DNA from: Orychophragmus violaceus
Taxonomy: Eukaryota; Streptophyta; Magnoliopsida; Brassicales; Brassicaceae
Direction of reading: 5' to 3'
DNA: 64,000 bases
Assembly (NCBI GenBank): GCA_030180135.1
Contig: CM058235.1
Location: 94,731,006 to 94,795,005 of the forward strand
The notes beneath the pieces are model-generated. The model was not told the DNA's origin. It ran no database searches and saw only the letters and a program-made list of their open reading frames with translations. How positions within the stretch are numbered: the first letter of the stretch is position 1; each line of letters starts with the position of its first letter. Below, one piece after another: positions 54,369 to 64,000 of this stretch. The translations under genes and the position numbers were made by a program.

Positions 54369-55259
54369 CTATAAGGTAGAACTTGAAGTAATAACATGAA
54401 TACCTGAGGAAGTAGTCTCATACATCAACTTCAACTCCTCATCATCTTCCATGAATTTAATGCAATTTCTCTTCCAATGACCAGTCTCTTTACAGTAGCA
54501 GCACTTACCAGCGTAAGAGGTATCTGACTCGGGCTCAGAAGACACACGCTTGCCATGATTCAAAATCTGGACAACTTTGTCTTCACCCTTGTCAGCATTA
54601 GGTTTAGTAAACCTACCCTTCTCATTCATGAGATTGTACAGGGTACTCTTCACGTTTGGCTCAACTGTCTTGAGCATATCATGCAGTTCAGTCAGCGTCT
54701 TCGTTAAGCCTTTCTTGATATAGTTCCTTCTGAACTTATCATAGCTTGACGGCAGTGACTGCAGAATGATCTCAGTTGCCAATTCTTGGCTAATTGGATA
54801 ATCCAGTTTCCTCAGGTTATCAATGTAACCCATCATTTTACTGACATGAGGACTCACTGGATGATCATTTGGTAGCTTGCAGCTAGTGAGAGACTTAACC
54901 AACTGGTATCTCTCCACTCTTATCTGCTCCTGAAATTTCAATTTCAGGCTGCTGATCATCTCTATTGGCGACTCCATGTTCTCATATTGCTTCCGCAAGT
55001 CTGAGTCCATGGTAGCCAATATCAGACCACGCACATCTACCGCATCATTATAATGCTTATTCCAAGCATCATATACTGCATGAGAAGCATTGGACCCGAT
55101 CCTCACGGGGAGAGCTCTCTCAAGGACATAGTCCTTTCTCTCCTGTCTGAGGACTAGCCTCAGGTTCCGCGACCAAGTCAAGAAATTTGATCCGTTCAGC
55201 TTGTCCATCTCAAGGACAGACCGGATCGAGAAAGTGTTTTGATTGTTTGTGCTAGTCAT
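54369..55259 (-). CDS. gag: Copia gag polyprotein, nucleocapsid
   Basis: A 296-codon open frame, the only convincing intact protein in the window. It is the capsid and nucleocapsid protein that packages element RNA in cytoplasmic particles. The N-terminus has the Copia gag pattern (LNGSNFLTWSRNLRLVL, residues 21-37), a helical UBN2-like body (about 40-200), and a CX2CX4HX4C zinc knuckle with C253, C256, H261 and C266. The first ATG at 55259 is chosen because it gives the family's usual short N-terminus. The frame ends at TAG 54371-54369, and the protease motif follows in the same frame. Relatives normally read on as one gag-pol frame, usually with a tryptophan at about this point, so the TAG may be a TGG-to-TAG change. 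Leaky read-through is an unproven alternative. Confidence 0.9.
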   Translation of the reverse strand: MTSTNNQNTFSIRSVLEMDKLNGSNFLTWSRNLRLVLRQERKDYVLERALPVRIGSNASHAVYDAWNKHYNDAVDVRGLILATMDSDLRKQYENMESPIEMISSLKLKFQEQIRVERYQLVKSLTSCKLPNDHPVSPHVSKMMGYIDNLRKLDYPISQELATEIILQSLPSSYDKFRRNYIKKGLTKTLTELHDMLKTVEPNVKSTLYNLMNEKGRFTKPNADKGEDKVVQILNHGKRVSSEPESDTSYAGKCCYCKETGHWKRNCIKFMEDDEELKLMYETTSSGIHVITSSSTL

Positions 55260-56998
55260 AACTGAAAATTAAGATAAAAGGATTTTAGTTAATATGTTCA
55301 ATATGATTAATCTCGCATTATACTTAATTTGATTAATCTCGCATTATATTCAATAACATCAGTTACCCTCAATAGAATATAATGATTCCAAGATCCACAT
55401 ATAACTAAGATCAAAGTGGGCCACTGGCCGTCACCCAACCTTAGCTTATATCGGTAAGCCCTATGTCGGCTAATTATATCCGTGATATAACTCTTGGTCG
55501 TGAATCTGGGCCCGAGGCCCAATCCACTCTGATGTCTCAAGGCCCGGGACTCCCGATGGCCCAGTCAAGAAAACCAGACTATACAGTCATGTAATCATTA
55601 ATGTCTGGGACTCCCAATGACATTTATGAATCACAAACCGTCTTATCCACGCAAAAGTAGACACCCTCACACTGTAAGGCCATGAATACAATTGAATGGG
55701 CTTCGACAGCTGACATAGACTGGACAAGACATCCAACGCTTGATATTGTTTGAGGTTTGTAGGTTTATTAAAAATTCATCCCAAAATAGAAGATTACTAT
55801 TTTGGGAAACTTTCCTTTTTGGGAAACCTACTAATTTTGGAAACTTTCTAAAATTGGAAACTTCCTAAACTTGGAAACTTTCTAAAATTGGAAATTTCCA
55901 AAAAATGGAAACTTTCTAAATATAGAAATTTCCTAAAATCCAAAACATGCAAATCTAGAAACTTCTATTTTAAGAAACTTTCTAATTTCAAAATTTTGGA
56001 AACTCATTAATTTTAAAAAATCGATTTTTATGATTTTATAAAAATAAATTTTAAATTAATCTGAAGAAAAGACTCAAATAATTGGCCCAATTGTTTTAAC
56101 TTCTTGGCCCGAGGCCCAAGAATTGGTCCATGTCCAAGACATAACCCAATTGTCCAATTAAATGACATAACCGGTCTGGTTCATTAAAATTGGTCTTAAC
56201 CAAAATTAATTACTACGATGACCACAATTGTCAACCGGTTATTTACTAAACCGGATTTTCTCAATTTATTTGGTCCAACCAAATCAAATTAGAAAATCCT
56301 GGTTTAGGCACAAAATCCAATTTTTCGACTTTGGATTTCTTATCCCGGTTTAACCAGAATTTAATAAAATTATTAAATCTGTTTATTAAACCGAGATGTT
56401 TGGTTTTAATGAAAATTTTAAACCGAACCGAACCGAAACATCACACGTCAAAACCCTAACCGGTCGAGAAACAATCGTCCAGCCGCAAGCCATCATGCCG
56501 CGGCGGATGAATGGTCGGGACGGTTTTGGCCGTGTGATCGGGACGGGCAGGTGGGACGATCGCAGCTCGGTTGCACGTCATGCGATCGCCGAGCGATCGA
56601 GACGCGGGACAACGTTGGACGATCGGGACGATGCCGAGATCGAATGGACGCGATCGCCAAGCGATCGTGATCGATCTCTCTCGCGCGTCATCCAACGATC
56701 GGGACGATCGCGACGCGTCCACGCGATACGACCCATCCGAGCGATCGTGCGCGATCCATCCGACGATCACAACGCGACCACGCAACACGATCGTTACCGA
56801 TCGGTTCGTGCGTCCTTCGCGATCCGGACGATCCGACGCATACCGAGTCATATAGCTCGGTTTGCGATTTTCATTAGTTTAGGTTTTCAATTCTTGTTGC
56901 TTAAGTGATTTCTCTTATCAGTAGATTGATTCAAAAACACTTTTAAACAAGAAAAACAGTCCTAAACATGAATCTAAACAAGAAAAACCAGAACCAAT
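55260..56998 (-). other. Long leader of the Copia element
   Basis: About 1.74 kb between PBS and gag, without a supported gene. From the gag side: a 20-bp direct repeat 'tgattaatctcgcattata' (about 55304 and 55329); two 'gggactccc' words (55546 and 55607); an AT-rich block with repeated 'ggaaactttctaaa' (55795-55990); and a GC-rich block dense in CGATCG/GATCG (about 56455-56850). The last gives overlapping open frames on both strands that look like simple-sequence artefacts. Such a leader would carry packaging and dimerisation signals, but none can be placed. Confidence 0.7.
56455..56850. repeat. CGATCG-rich simple sequence block
   Basis: About 400 bp with GATCG or CGATC every 10-25 bases, such as 'gcgatcgccgagcgatcgag'. 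It is sharply more GC- and CpG-rich than the neighbouring AT-rich leader. Frames of 170 and 94 codons on the plus strand and 131 on the minus strand are Arg/Asp/Ser-rich because of this word and are not considered genes. Confidence 0.75.
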
Positions 56999-56999
56999 A

Positions 57000-57011
57000 G
57001 CTCTGATACCA
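57000..57011 (-). other. Primer-binding site (tRNA-iMet type)
   Basis: Minus strand reads TGGTATCAGAGC, the classic complement to the plant initiator tRNA-Met 3' end, one base inside the 5' LTR. It fixes the element's orientation as minus. Confidence 0.95.
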
Positions 57012-57012
57012 C

Positions 57013-57650
57013 TGAAGGATGTTTTGGTTGTTAATCCTGATTCAATTCACAGATTCAACAGTTCCTAAACATGCGGATCTAGGTTCTCTTGAATAGAAAC
57101 ATTATGATCTCACCTTATACCTGTTTATGCAGCGGAAAGAGAAGGTATATCAGAGATCAGAGAGCCACCAAGTGATAACTCCTCCAGAGGTTCACACACG
57201 CACACCAAGCAGGAAGAGAGGCTGCTAGACCGAAGAAAAGGAGGCGCAGACTGAGAGAGAGTTGGCGCAGGGAGGCTAGGGTTAGGGAGAAAGAGATTTG
57301 GGTTTTAGTTTATAAAACCCTTCTCTTTCCCTTTTGGGCTTTTGGGCCCAAATACCAATCTGATTAAATCCCTTGGATTTAATCAGACCCATTAATCTCT
57401 CTCTAAGTACGACAAATGCCTGGCACTTTTACCGTACTTCTGCTAAGCCGTTCCTACACATTTTCCTGTTAGCTTAGGCGTGTGACCCATATGGGATCAT
57501 ATAATAAAGGCAATAAGTCCAAGACTTATAGATCATGAGCGGACTCTAGCAAGCCATCATGACCCCCAGCATTATATGACTTATGTCTGATCATTGACAT
57601 ACTCTTACTTTCTAGAGACAGTACCGAGATTACTGGACACAATTCCAACA
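57013..57650 (-). repeat. 5' LTR of the Copia element (right)
   Basis: 638 bp, reads identical to 50372-51009. It is adjacent to the PBS, hence the 5' LTR in element orientation. It begins TGTTGGAATT on the minus strand. Confidence 0.95.
57309..57317 (-). promoter_or_regulatory. TATA-like box in 5' LTR
   Basis: Same site as at 50668-50676. In this LTR it would drive the element's genomic transcript through leader and gag. Confidence 0.55.
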
Positions 57651-57655
57651 ATTAT
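57651..57655. repeat. Target-site duplication, right
   Basis: ATTAT, identical to 50367-50371. Confidence 0.95.
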
Positions 57656-59390
57656 GGCCGAGACAGTCTTTCCCGTCAGTTCGTTTCCATCCCGTCAGTG
57701 GTTCTGGCCACGAGAATGCTAGTCCTTGGTAGTTTTGGCCTAGGGATTCCACACCTTACGTCCATTAGGGTGGTTTTTGGACTTAGGATCCTTCCCGTCG
57801 GTACATCCGGTCAGGATAATCCATCCTGTCAGTCAGTATGGCCGAGATAGTCCTTCCCGTCATTTTGTTTCCATCCCGTCAGTCAGTATGGCCGAGATAG
57901 TCCTTCCCGTCAGTTCGTTTCCATCCCATCATTCATTCTGGCCGCGAGAATGTTAGTCCTTTGTTGTTTTGGCCGAGGGATTCCACACCTTAGGTCATTT
58001 AGGGTGGTTTTTGGCCTTAGGATCCTTCCTGGCGGTTCATCTGGTCATGATAATCCATACCTTCAGTCAGTATGGCCGAGATATTCCTTCCCGTCAGTCA
58101 ATTAGGGGGTTTTTGGCCTTATGATCTTTCCCCCCGTGCTTAGGATCATTTTATATCCCGTCAGTGTTTTTTCCACCAATTTCTTTACCAAACCTCTTTG
58201 TTATCCATTTGAGAGGTTTGGGTCTTGATAGTTTCAAAAAAACTCGAGTCAATTTTTTTTATGTCATGGAACCCTTGATCTCGGTAGGCTATAACCTTCC
58301 CACGGTGCATAGACGGGTTTTTCAGGTCATTTTCTTTCCACCAATTTCTTCACCAGACCTGTTTTATATCCCATTTTAAGGGTTTTGGTCGTGATAGTTT
58401 CAAAAAAACCCGATCCAATTCTTCCCTGGTCATGGAAACTAGCATTTTGGCCTTAGAATCCTTCACGGCGGTGCATCTGGTCAGGATAATCCATCATGTT
58501 AGTCAGTATGGCCGAGATAGTACTTCCCGTCAGTTCGTTTCAATCCCGTCAGTCATTCCGTCCGAGAGAATGCTAGTCTTTTTTTGTTTTGGCCGAGGGA
58601 TTCCACACCTTGCGTCATTTTGGGTGGTTTTTGGACTTAGGATCCTTTCCGGCGGTGCATCCGGTCAGGATAATCCATCCCGTCAGTCATTATGGCCGAG
58701 ACAGTCTTTCCCGTCAGTTCGTTTCCATCCTGTCAGTGGTTCTGGCCACGAGAATGCTAGTCCTTGGTAGTTTTGGCCTAGGGATTCCAAACCTTACGTC
58801 CATAAGGGTGGTTTTTGGTCTTAGGATCCTTCCCGTCGGTACATCCGGTCAGGATAATCCATCCTGTCAGTTAGTATGGCCGAGATAGACCTTCCCGTCA
58901 TTTTGTTTCCATCCCGTCAGTCAGTATAGCCGAGATAGTCCTTCCCGTCAGTTTGTTTCCATCCCGTCAGTCATTCTGGCCGCGAGATTGTTAGTCCTTT
59001 GTTGTTTTGGCCGAGGGATTCCACACCTTAGGTCATTTAGGGTTGTTTTTGGCCTTAGGATCCTTCCTGGCGGTTCATCCGGTCATGATAATCCATCCCG
59101 TCAGTCAGTATGGCCGAGATATTCCTTCCTATCAGTCCATTATGGGGTTTTTGGCCTTAGGATCCTTCCCCCGGTGGATAGGATCAGTTTATCCGATCCC
59201 GTCATTGTTTTTTCCACCAATTTCTTCACCAGACCTCTTTGTTATCCATTTGAGAGGTTTGGGTCTTGATAGTTTCAAAAAAACTAGAGTCAATTTTTTC
59301 GGGTCATGGAACCTTGGTTCTCGGTAGGCTATAACCTTCCCACGGTGCATAGACGGGTTTTTTGGGTCATTTTTTCCACCAATTTCTTCA
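57651..59390 (+). repeat. Satellite array, forward block 6 (right part)
   Basis: F satellite resumes exactly in register after the element. It holds A and B monomers and ends abruptly inside a B monomer ('ccaccaatttcttca') at the F-to-R switch. Confidence 0.92.
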
Positions 59391-59391
59391 T
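59389..59391. other. F-to-R junction at 59.39 kb
   Basis: F 'aatttcttca' joins R 'catgacccgggaag' with a 2-base overlap (ca) and no filler. The R side reaches the mirrored position about 80 bp later ('gaagaaattggtgg' near 59474), so the two blocks form a long inverted repeat with a short loop. Confidence 0.8.
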
Positions 59392-62300
59392 GACCCGGGA
59401 AGAATTGGATCGAGTTTTTTTGAAACTATCACGACCAAAACCCTTAAAATGTGATATAAAAGAGGTCTGGTGAAGAAATTGGTGGAAAAAAAATGACCCG
59501 AAAAACCCGTCTATGCACCGTGGGAAGGTTATAGCCTACCGAGAACCAAGGTTCCATGACCCGAAAAAATTGACTCTAGTTTTTTTGAAACTATCAAGAC
59601 CCAAACCTCTCAAATGGATAACAAAGAGGTCTGGTGAAGAAATTGGTGGAAAAAACAATGACGGGATAGGATAAACTGATCCTATCCACCAGGGGAAGGA
59701 TCCTAAGGCCAAAAACCCCCTAATGGACTGACGGGAAGGAATATCTGGGCCATAGTGACTGACGGGAAAGATTATCATGACCGGATGAACCGCCGGGAAG
59801 GATCCTAAGGCCAAAAACCACCCTAAATGACGTAAGGTGTGGAATCCATCGGCCAAAAAAACAAAGGACTAGCATTCTCGCGGCCAGAATGACTGACGGG
59901 AAGGAAACGAACTGACGGGAAGGACTATCTCGGCCATACTGACTGACAGGATGGAAACAAAATGACGGGAAGGACTATCTCGGCCATACTGACTGACAGG
60001 ATGGATTATCCTGACCGGATGTACCGACGGGAAGGATCCTAACACCGAAAACCACCCTAATGGACGTAAGGTGTGGAATCCCTAGGCCAAAACTACCAAG
60101 GACTAGCATTCTCGTGGCCAGAACCACTGACGGGATGGAAACGAACTGACGGGAAAGACTGTCTCGGCCATAATGACTGACGGGATGGATTATCCTAACC
60201 GGATGTACCGCCGGGGAGGATCCTAAGTCCAAAAACCACCCAAAATGACGCAAGGTGTGGAATCCATCGGCCAAAAAAACAAAGGACTAGCATTCTCGCG
60301 GCCAGAATGACTGACGGGATGGAAACGAACTGACGGGAAGGACTATCTCGGCCATACTGACTGACAGGATGGAAACAAAATGACGGGAAGGACTATCTCG
60401 GCCATACTGACTGACAGGATGGATTATCCTGACCGGATGTACCGACGGGAAGGATCCTAACACCGAAAACCACCCTAATGGACGTAAGGTGTGGAATCCC
60501 TAGGCCAAAACTACCAAGGACTAGCATTCTCGTGGCCAGAACCACTGACGGGATGGAAACGAACTGACGGGAAAGACTGTCTCGGCCATAGTGACTGACG
60601 GGATGGATTATCCTGACCGGATGCACCGCCGGGAAGGATCCTAAGTCCAAAACCACCCAAAATGACGCAAGGTGTGGAATCCCTCGGCCAAAACAAAAAA
60701 GACTAGCATTCTCGCAGACGGAATGACTGACGGGATGGAAACGAACTGACGGGAAGTACTATCTCGGCCATACTGACTAACATGATGGATTATCCTGACC
60801 AGATGCACCGCCGTGAAGGATTCTAAGGCCAAAATGCAAGTTTCCATGACCTGGGAAGAATTGGATCGGGTTTTTTTGAAACTATCACGACCAAAACCCT
60901 TAAAATGGGATATAAAAGAGGTCTGGTGAAGAAATTGGTGGAAAGATAGTGACCCGAAAAACCCGTCTATGCACCGTGGGAAGGTTATAGCCTACCGAGA
61001 ACAAGGGTTCCATGACATAAAAAAAATTGACTCGAGTTTTTTTGAAACTATCAAGACCCAAACCTCTCAAATGGATAACAAAAAGGTTTGGTGAAGAAAT
61101 TGGTGGAAAAAACACTGACGGGATAGGATAAACTGATCCTAAGCACGCGGGGAAAGATCCTAAAGCCAAAAACCCCCTAATTGACTGACGGGAAGGAATA
61201 TCTCGGCCATACTGACTGACGGTATGGATTATCATGACCAGATGAACCGCCGGGAAGGATCCTAAGGCCAAAAACCACCCTAAATGACCTAAGGTGTGGA
61301 ATCCCTCGGCCAAAACAACAAAGGACTAACATTCTTGCGGCCAGAATGACTGACGGGATGGAAACGAACTTACGGGAAGGACTATCTCGGCCATACTGAC
61401 TGACGGGATGGAAAAAAAATGATGGGAAGGACTATCTCAGCCATACTGACTGACAGGATGGATTATCCTGACCGGATGTACCGACGGGAAGGATCCTAAG
61501 ACCAAAAACCACCCTAATGGACGTAAGGTGTGGAATCCCTAGGCCAAAACTACCAAGGACTAGCATTCTCGTGGCCACAACCACTGACGGGATGGAAACG
61601 AACTGACGGGAAAGACTGTCTCAGCCATAGTGACTGACGGGATGGATTATCCTGACCGGATGCACCACCGGGAAGGATCCTAAGTCCAAAAACCACCCAA
61701 AATGACGCAAGGTGTGGAATCCCTCGGCCAAAACAAAAAAAGACTAGCATTCTCGCGGAAGGAATGACTGACGGGATGGAAACGAACTGACGGGAAGTAC
61801 TATCTCGGCCATACTGACTAACATGATGGATTATCCTGACCAGATGCACCGCCGTGAAGGATTCTAAGGCCAAAATGCAAGTTTCCATGACCTGGGAAGA
61901 ATTGGATCGGGTTTTTTTTAAACTATCACGACCAAAACCCTTAAAATGGGATATAAAAGAGGTCTGGTGAAGAAATTGGTGGAAAGAAAATGACCCGAAA
62001 AACCCGTCTATGCACCGTGGGAAGGTTATAGCCTACCGAGAACAAGGGTTCCATGAAATAAAAAAAATTGACTCGAGTTTTTTTGAAACTATCAAGACCC
62101 AAACCTCTCAAATGGATAACAAAGAGGTTTGGTGAAGAAATTGGTGGAAAAAAACACTGACGGGATAGGATAAACTGATCCTAAGCATGCGGGGAAAGAT
62201 CCTAAAGCCAAAAACCCCCTAATTGACTGACGGGAAGGAATATCTCGGCCATACTGACTGACGGTATGGATTATCATGACCAGATGAACCGCCGCGAAGG

Positions 62301-64000
62301 ATCCTAAGGCCAAAAACCACCCTAAATGACCTAAGGTGTGGAATCCCTCGGCCAAAACAACAAAGGACTAACATTCTTGCGGCCAGAATGACTGACGGGA
62401 TGGAAACGAACTGACGGGAAGGACTATCTCGGCCATACTGACTGACGGGATGGAAAAAAAAATGATGAGAAGGACTATCTCGGCCATACTGACTGACAGG
62501 ATGGATTATCCTGACCGGATGTACCGACGGGAAGGATCCTAAGACCAAAAACCACCCTAATGGACGTAAGGTGTGGAATCCCTAGGCCAAAACTACCAAG
62601 GACTAGCATTCTCGGGGCCAGAACCACTGACGGGATGGAAACGAACTGACGGGAAAGACTGTCTCAGCCATAGTGACTGACGGGATGGATTATCCTGACC
62701 GGATGCACCGCCGGGAAGGATCCTAAGTCCAAAACCACCCAAAATGACGCAAGGTGTGGAATCCCTCGGCCAAAACAAAAAAAAGACAATCATTCTCGCG
62801 GAAGAAATGACTGACGGGATGGAAACGAAGTGACGGGAAGTACTATCTCGGCCATACTGACTAACATGATGGATTATCCTGACCAGATGCACCGCCGTGA
62901 AGGATTCTAAGGCCAAAATGCAAGTTTCCATGACCTGGGAAGAATTGAATCGGGTTTTTTTGAAACTATCACGACCAAAACCCTTAAAATGGGATATAAA
63001 AGAGGTCTGGTGAAGAAATTGGTGGAAAGATAATGACCCGAAAAACCCGTCTATGCACCGTGGGAAGGTTATAGCCTACCGAGAACAAGGGTTCCATTAC
63101 ATAAAAAAAATTGACTCGAGTTTTTTTGAAACTATCAAGACCCAAACCTCTCAAATGGATAACAAAAAGGTTTGGTGAAGAAATTGGTGGAAAAAACACT
63201 GACGGGATAGGATAAACTGATCCTAAGCACGCGGGGAAAGATCCTAAAGCCAAAAACCCCCTAATTGACTGACGGGAAGGAATATCTCGGCCATACTGAC
63301 TGACGGTATGGATTATCATGACCAGATGAACCGCCGGGAAGGATCCTAAGGCCAAAAACCACCCTAAATGACCTAAGGTGTGGAATCCCTCGGCCAAAAC
63401 AACAAAGGACTAACATTCTTGCGGCCAGAATGACTGACGGGATGGAAACGAACTTACGGGAAGGACTATCTCGGCCATACTGACTGACGGGATGGAAAAA
63501 AAATGATGGGAAGGACTATCTCGGCCATACTGACTGACAGGATGGATTATCCTGACCGGATGTACCGACGGGAAGGATCCTAAGACCAAAAACCACCCTA
63601 ATGGACGTAAGGTGTGGAATCCCTAGGCCAAAACTACCAAGGACTAGCATTCTCGTGGCCACAACCACTGACGGGATGGAAACGAACTGACGGGAAAGAC
63701 TGTCTCAGCCATAGTGACTGACGGGATGGATTATCCTGACCGGATGCACCGCCGGGAAGGATCCTAAGTCCAAAACCACCCAAAATGACGCAAGGTGTGG
63801 AATCCCTCGGCCAAAACAAAAAAAAGACAATCATTCTCGCGGAAGAAATGACTGACGGGATGGAAACGAAGTGACGGGAAGTACTATCTCGGCCATACTG
63901 ACTAACATGATGGATTATCCTGACCAGATGCACCGCCGTGAAGGATTCTAAGGCCAAAATGCAAGTTTCCATGACCTGGGAAGAATTGGATCGGGTTTTT
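59391..64000 (-). repeat. Satellite array, reverse block 6
   Basis: R satellite to the right edge. After a 418-bp duplication it settles into ~1042-bp units alternating as 2084-bp dimers, for example near-identical stretches at 60900-61313 and 62984-63397. No gene is supported. Confidence 0.93.
59841..60676 (-). repeat. 418-bp tandem duplication
   Basis: 'ggaatccatcggcc' at 59841 and 60259 starts two copies of 418 bp. They share the rare variant 'cctaacaccgaaaaccacc'. Confidence 0.75.

Larger units (their letters stand above)
50372..57650 (-). mobile_element. Ty1/Copia LTR retrotransposon, pol-defective
   Basis: A 7279-bp element on the minus strand. It has 638-bp LTRs at both ends that read as identical, TG...CA termini (minus strand TGTTGG...CTTCA), an ATTAT target duplication, a tRNA-Met-type PBS inside the right LTR and a PPT inside the left LTR. 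Order on the minus strand is LTR, PBS, long leader, gag, remnants of protease, integrase, reverse transcriptase and RNase H, 3' non-coding region, PPT, LTR. PR-INT-RT-RH order defines Copia. Identical LTRs mean recent insertion, yet pol has many stops and is shortened. The copy was therefore probably already defective when it moved and used proteins from a relative. The lineage within Copia is not assigned. Confidence 0.95.

Noticed and set aside
55307..55540. 77-codon minus-strand frame upstream of gag as an extra Copia protein
   Set aside because: No domain; it lies in the leader over direct repeats and 'ggcccgaggccc' words. Length is within chance expectation.
56396..56908. 170-codon plus-strand frame (and 131-codon minus frame) as a gene
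   Set aside because: Both come from the GATCG-rich simple sequence, are Arg/Asp/Ser-rich and overlap on opposite strands. No domain is seen.
1..64000. CRISPR array
   Set aside because: The repeats are long (51-234 bp), diverged and contiguous without unique spacers, and the setting is a plant genome.

Overview
The window looks like plant heterochromatin. It has no host gene I can support, no rRNA or tRNA gene, and no bacterial-style coding. The plant assignment rests on the one intact mobile element, a Ty1/Copia LTR retrotransposon. It has a primer-binding site of the plant initiator tRNA-Met type, a plant-type Copia gag and an AACCCTA-rich transcript leader. The species cannot be told from the sequence.

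About 85% of the window is one complex satellite. Its basic unit is about 1.02-1.05 kb. Each unit has several 'A' monomers of about 183 bp, or 234 bp when an extra ~51-bp sub-repeat is present. These carry GGATCC, 'ggccgagata' and 'cccgtcagt' motifs. Each unit also has a pair of diverged 'B' monomers (~165 bp apart) carrying 'ccaccaatttcttcacc' and 'gatagtttcaaaaaaa'. I call the strand reading 'gccgagatagtcc' forward (F) and its complement reverse (R). The many open frames over the array are by-products of low stop density in the repeat and are not annotated as genes.

Layout: F satellite 1-2210; low-copy segment U1 2211-3370; F 3371-4576; R 4661-12028; two ~4.17-kb higher-order units (12030-16197 and 16198-20368), each an F block followed by an R block; F 20369-21520; R 21606-28896; U2 (inverted copy of U1) 28897-30056; R 30057-47207; F 47225-50371; Copia element 50372-57650 inserted in the F block; F continuing 57651-59390; R 59391-64000. 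Satellite orientation therefore flips nine times. All four F-to-R switches in the first 22 kb share the same ~85-bp patchwork junction, and all three R-to-F switches there share the same 18-bp hairpin.

Inside the R blocks are tandem duplications of several sizes (2.22, 4.075, 2.118, 2.084 and 0.418 kb) with nearly identical copies. This points to recent and repeated amplification.

The Copia element (minus strand, 7279 bp) has 638-bp LTRs that read as identical, a 5-bp target duplication ATTAT, a PBS, a PPT and an intact gag frame. Its pol is full of stops and internally shortened but still recognisable. It appears to be a recently moved copy that depended on proteins supplied in trans. The most unusual features of the window are the orientation-switching satellite architecture and the stereotyped junctions that travel with it.
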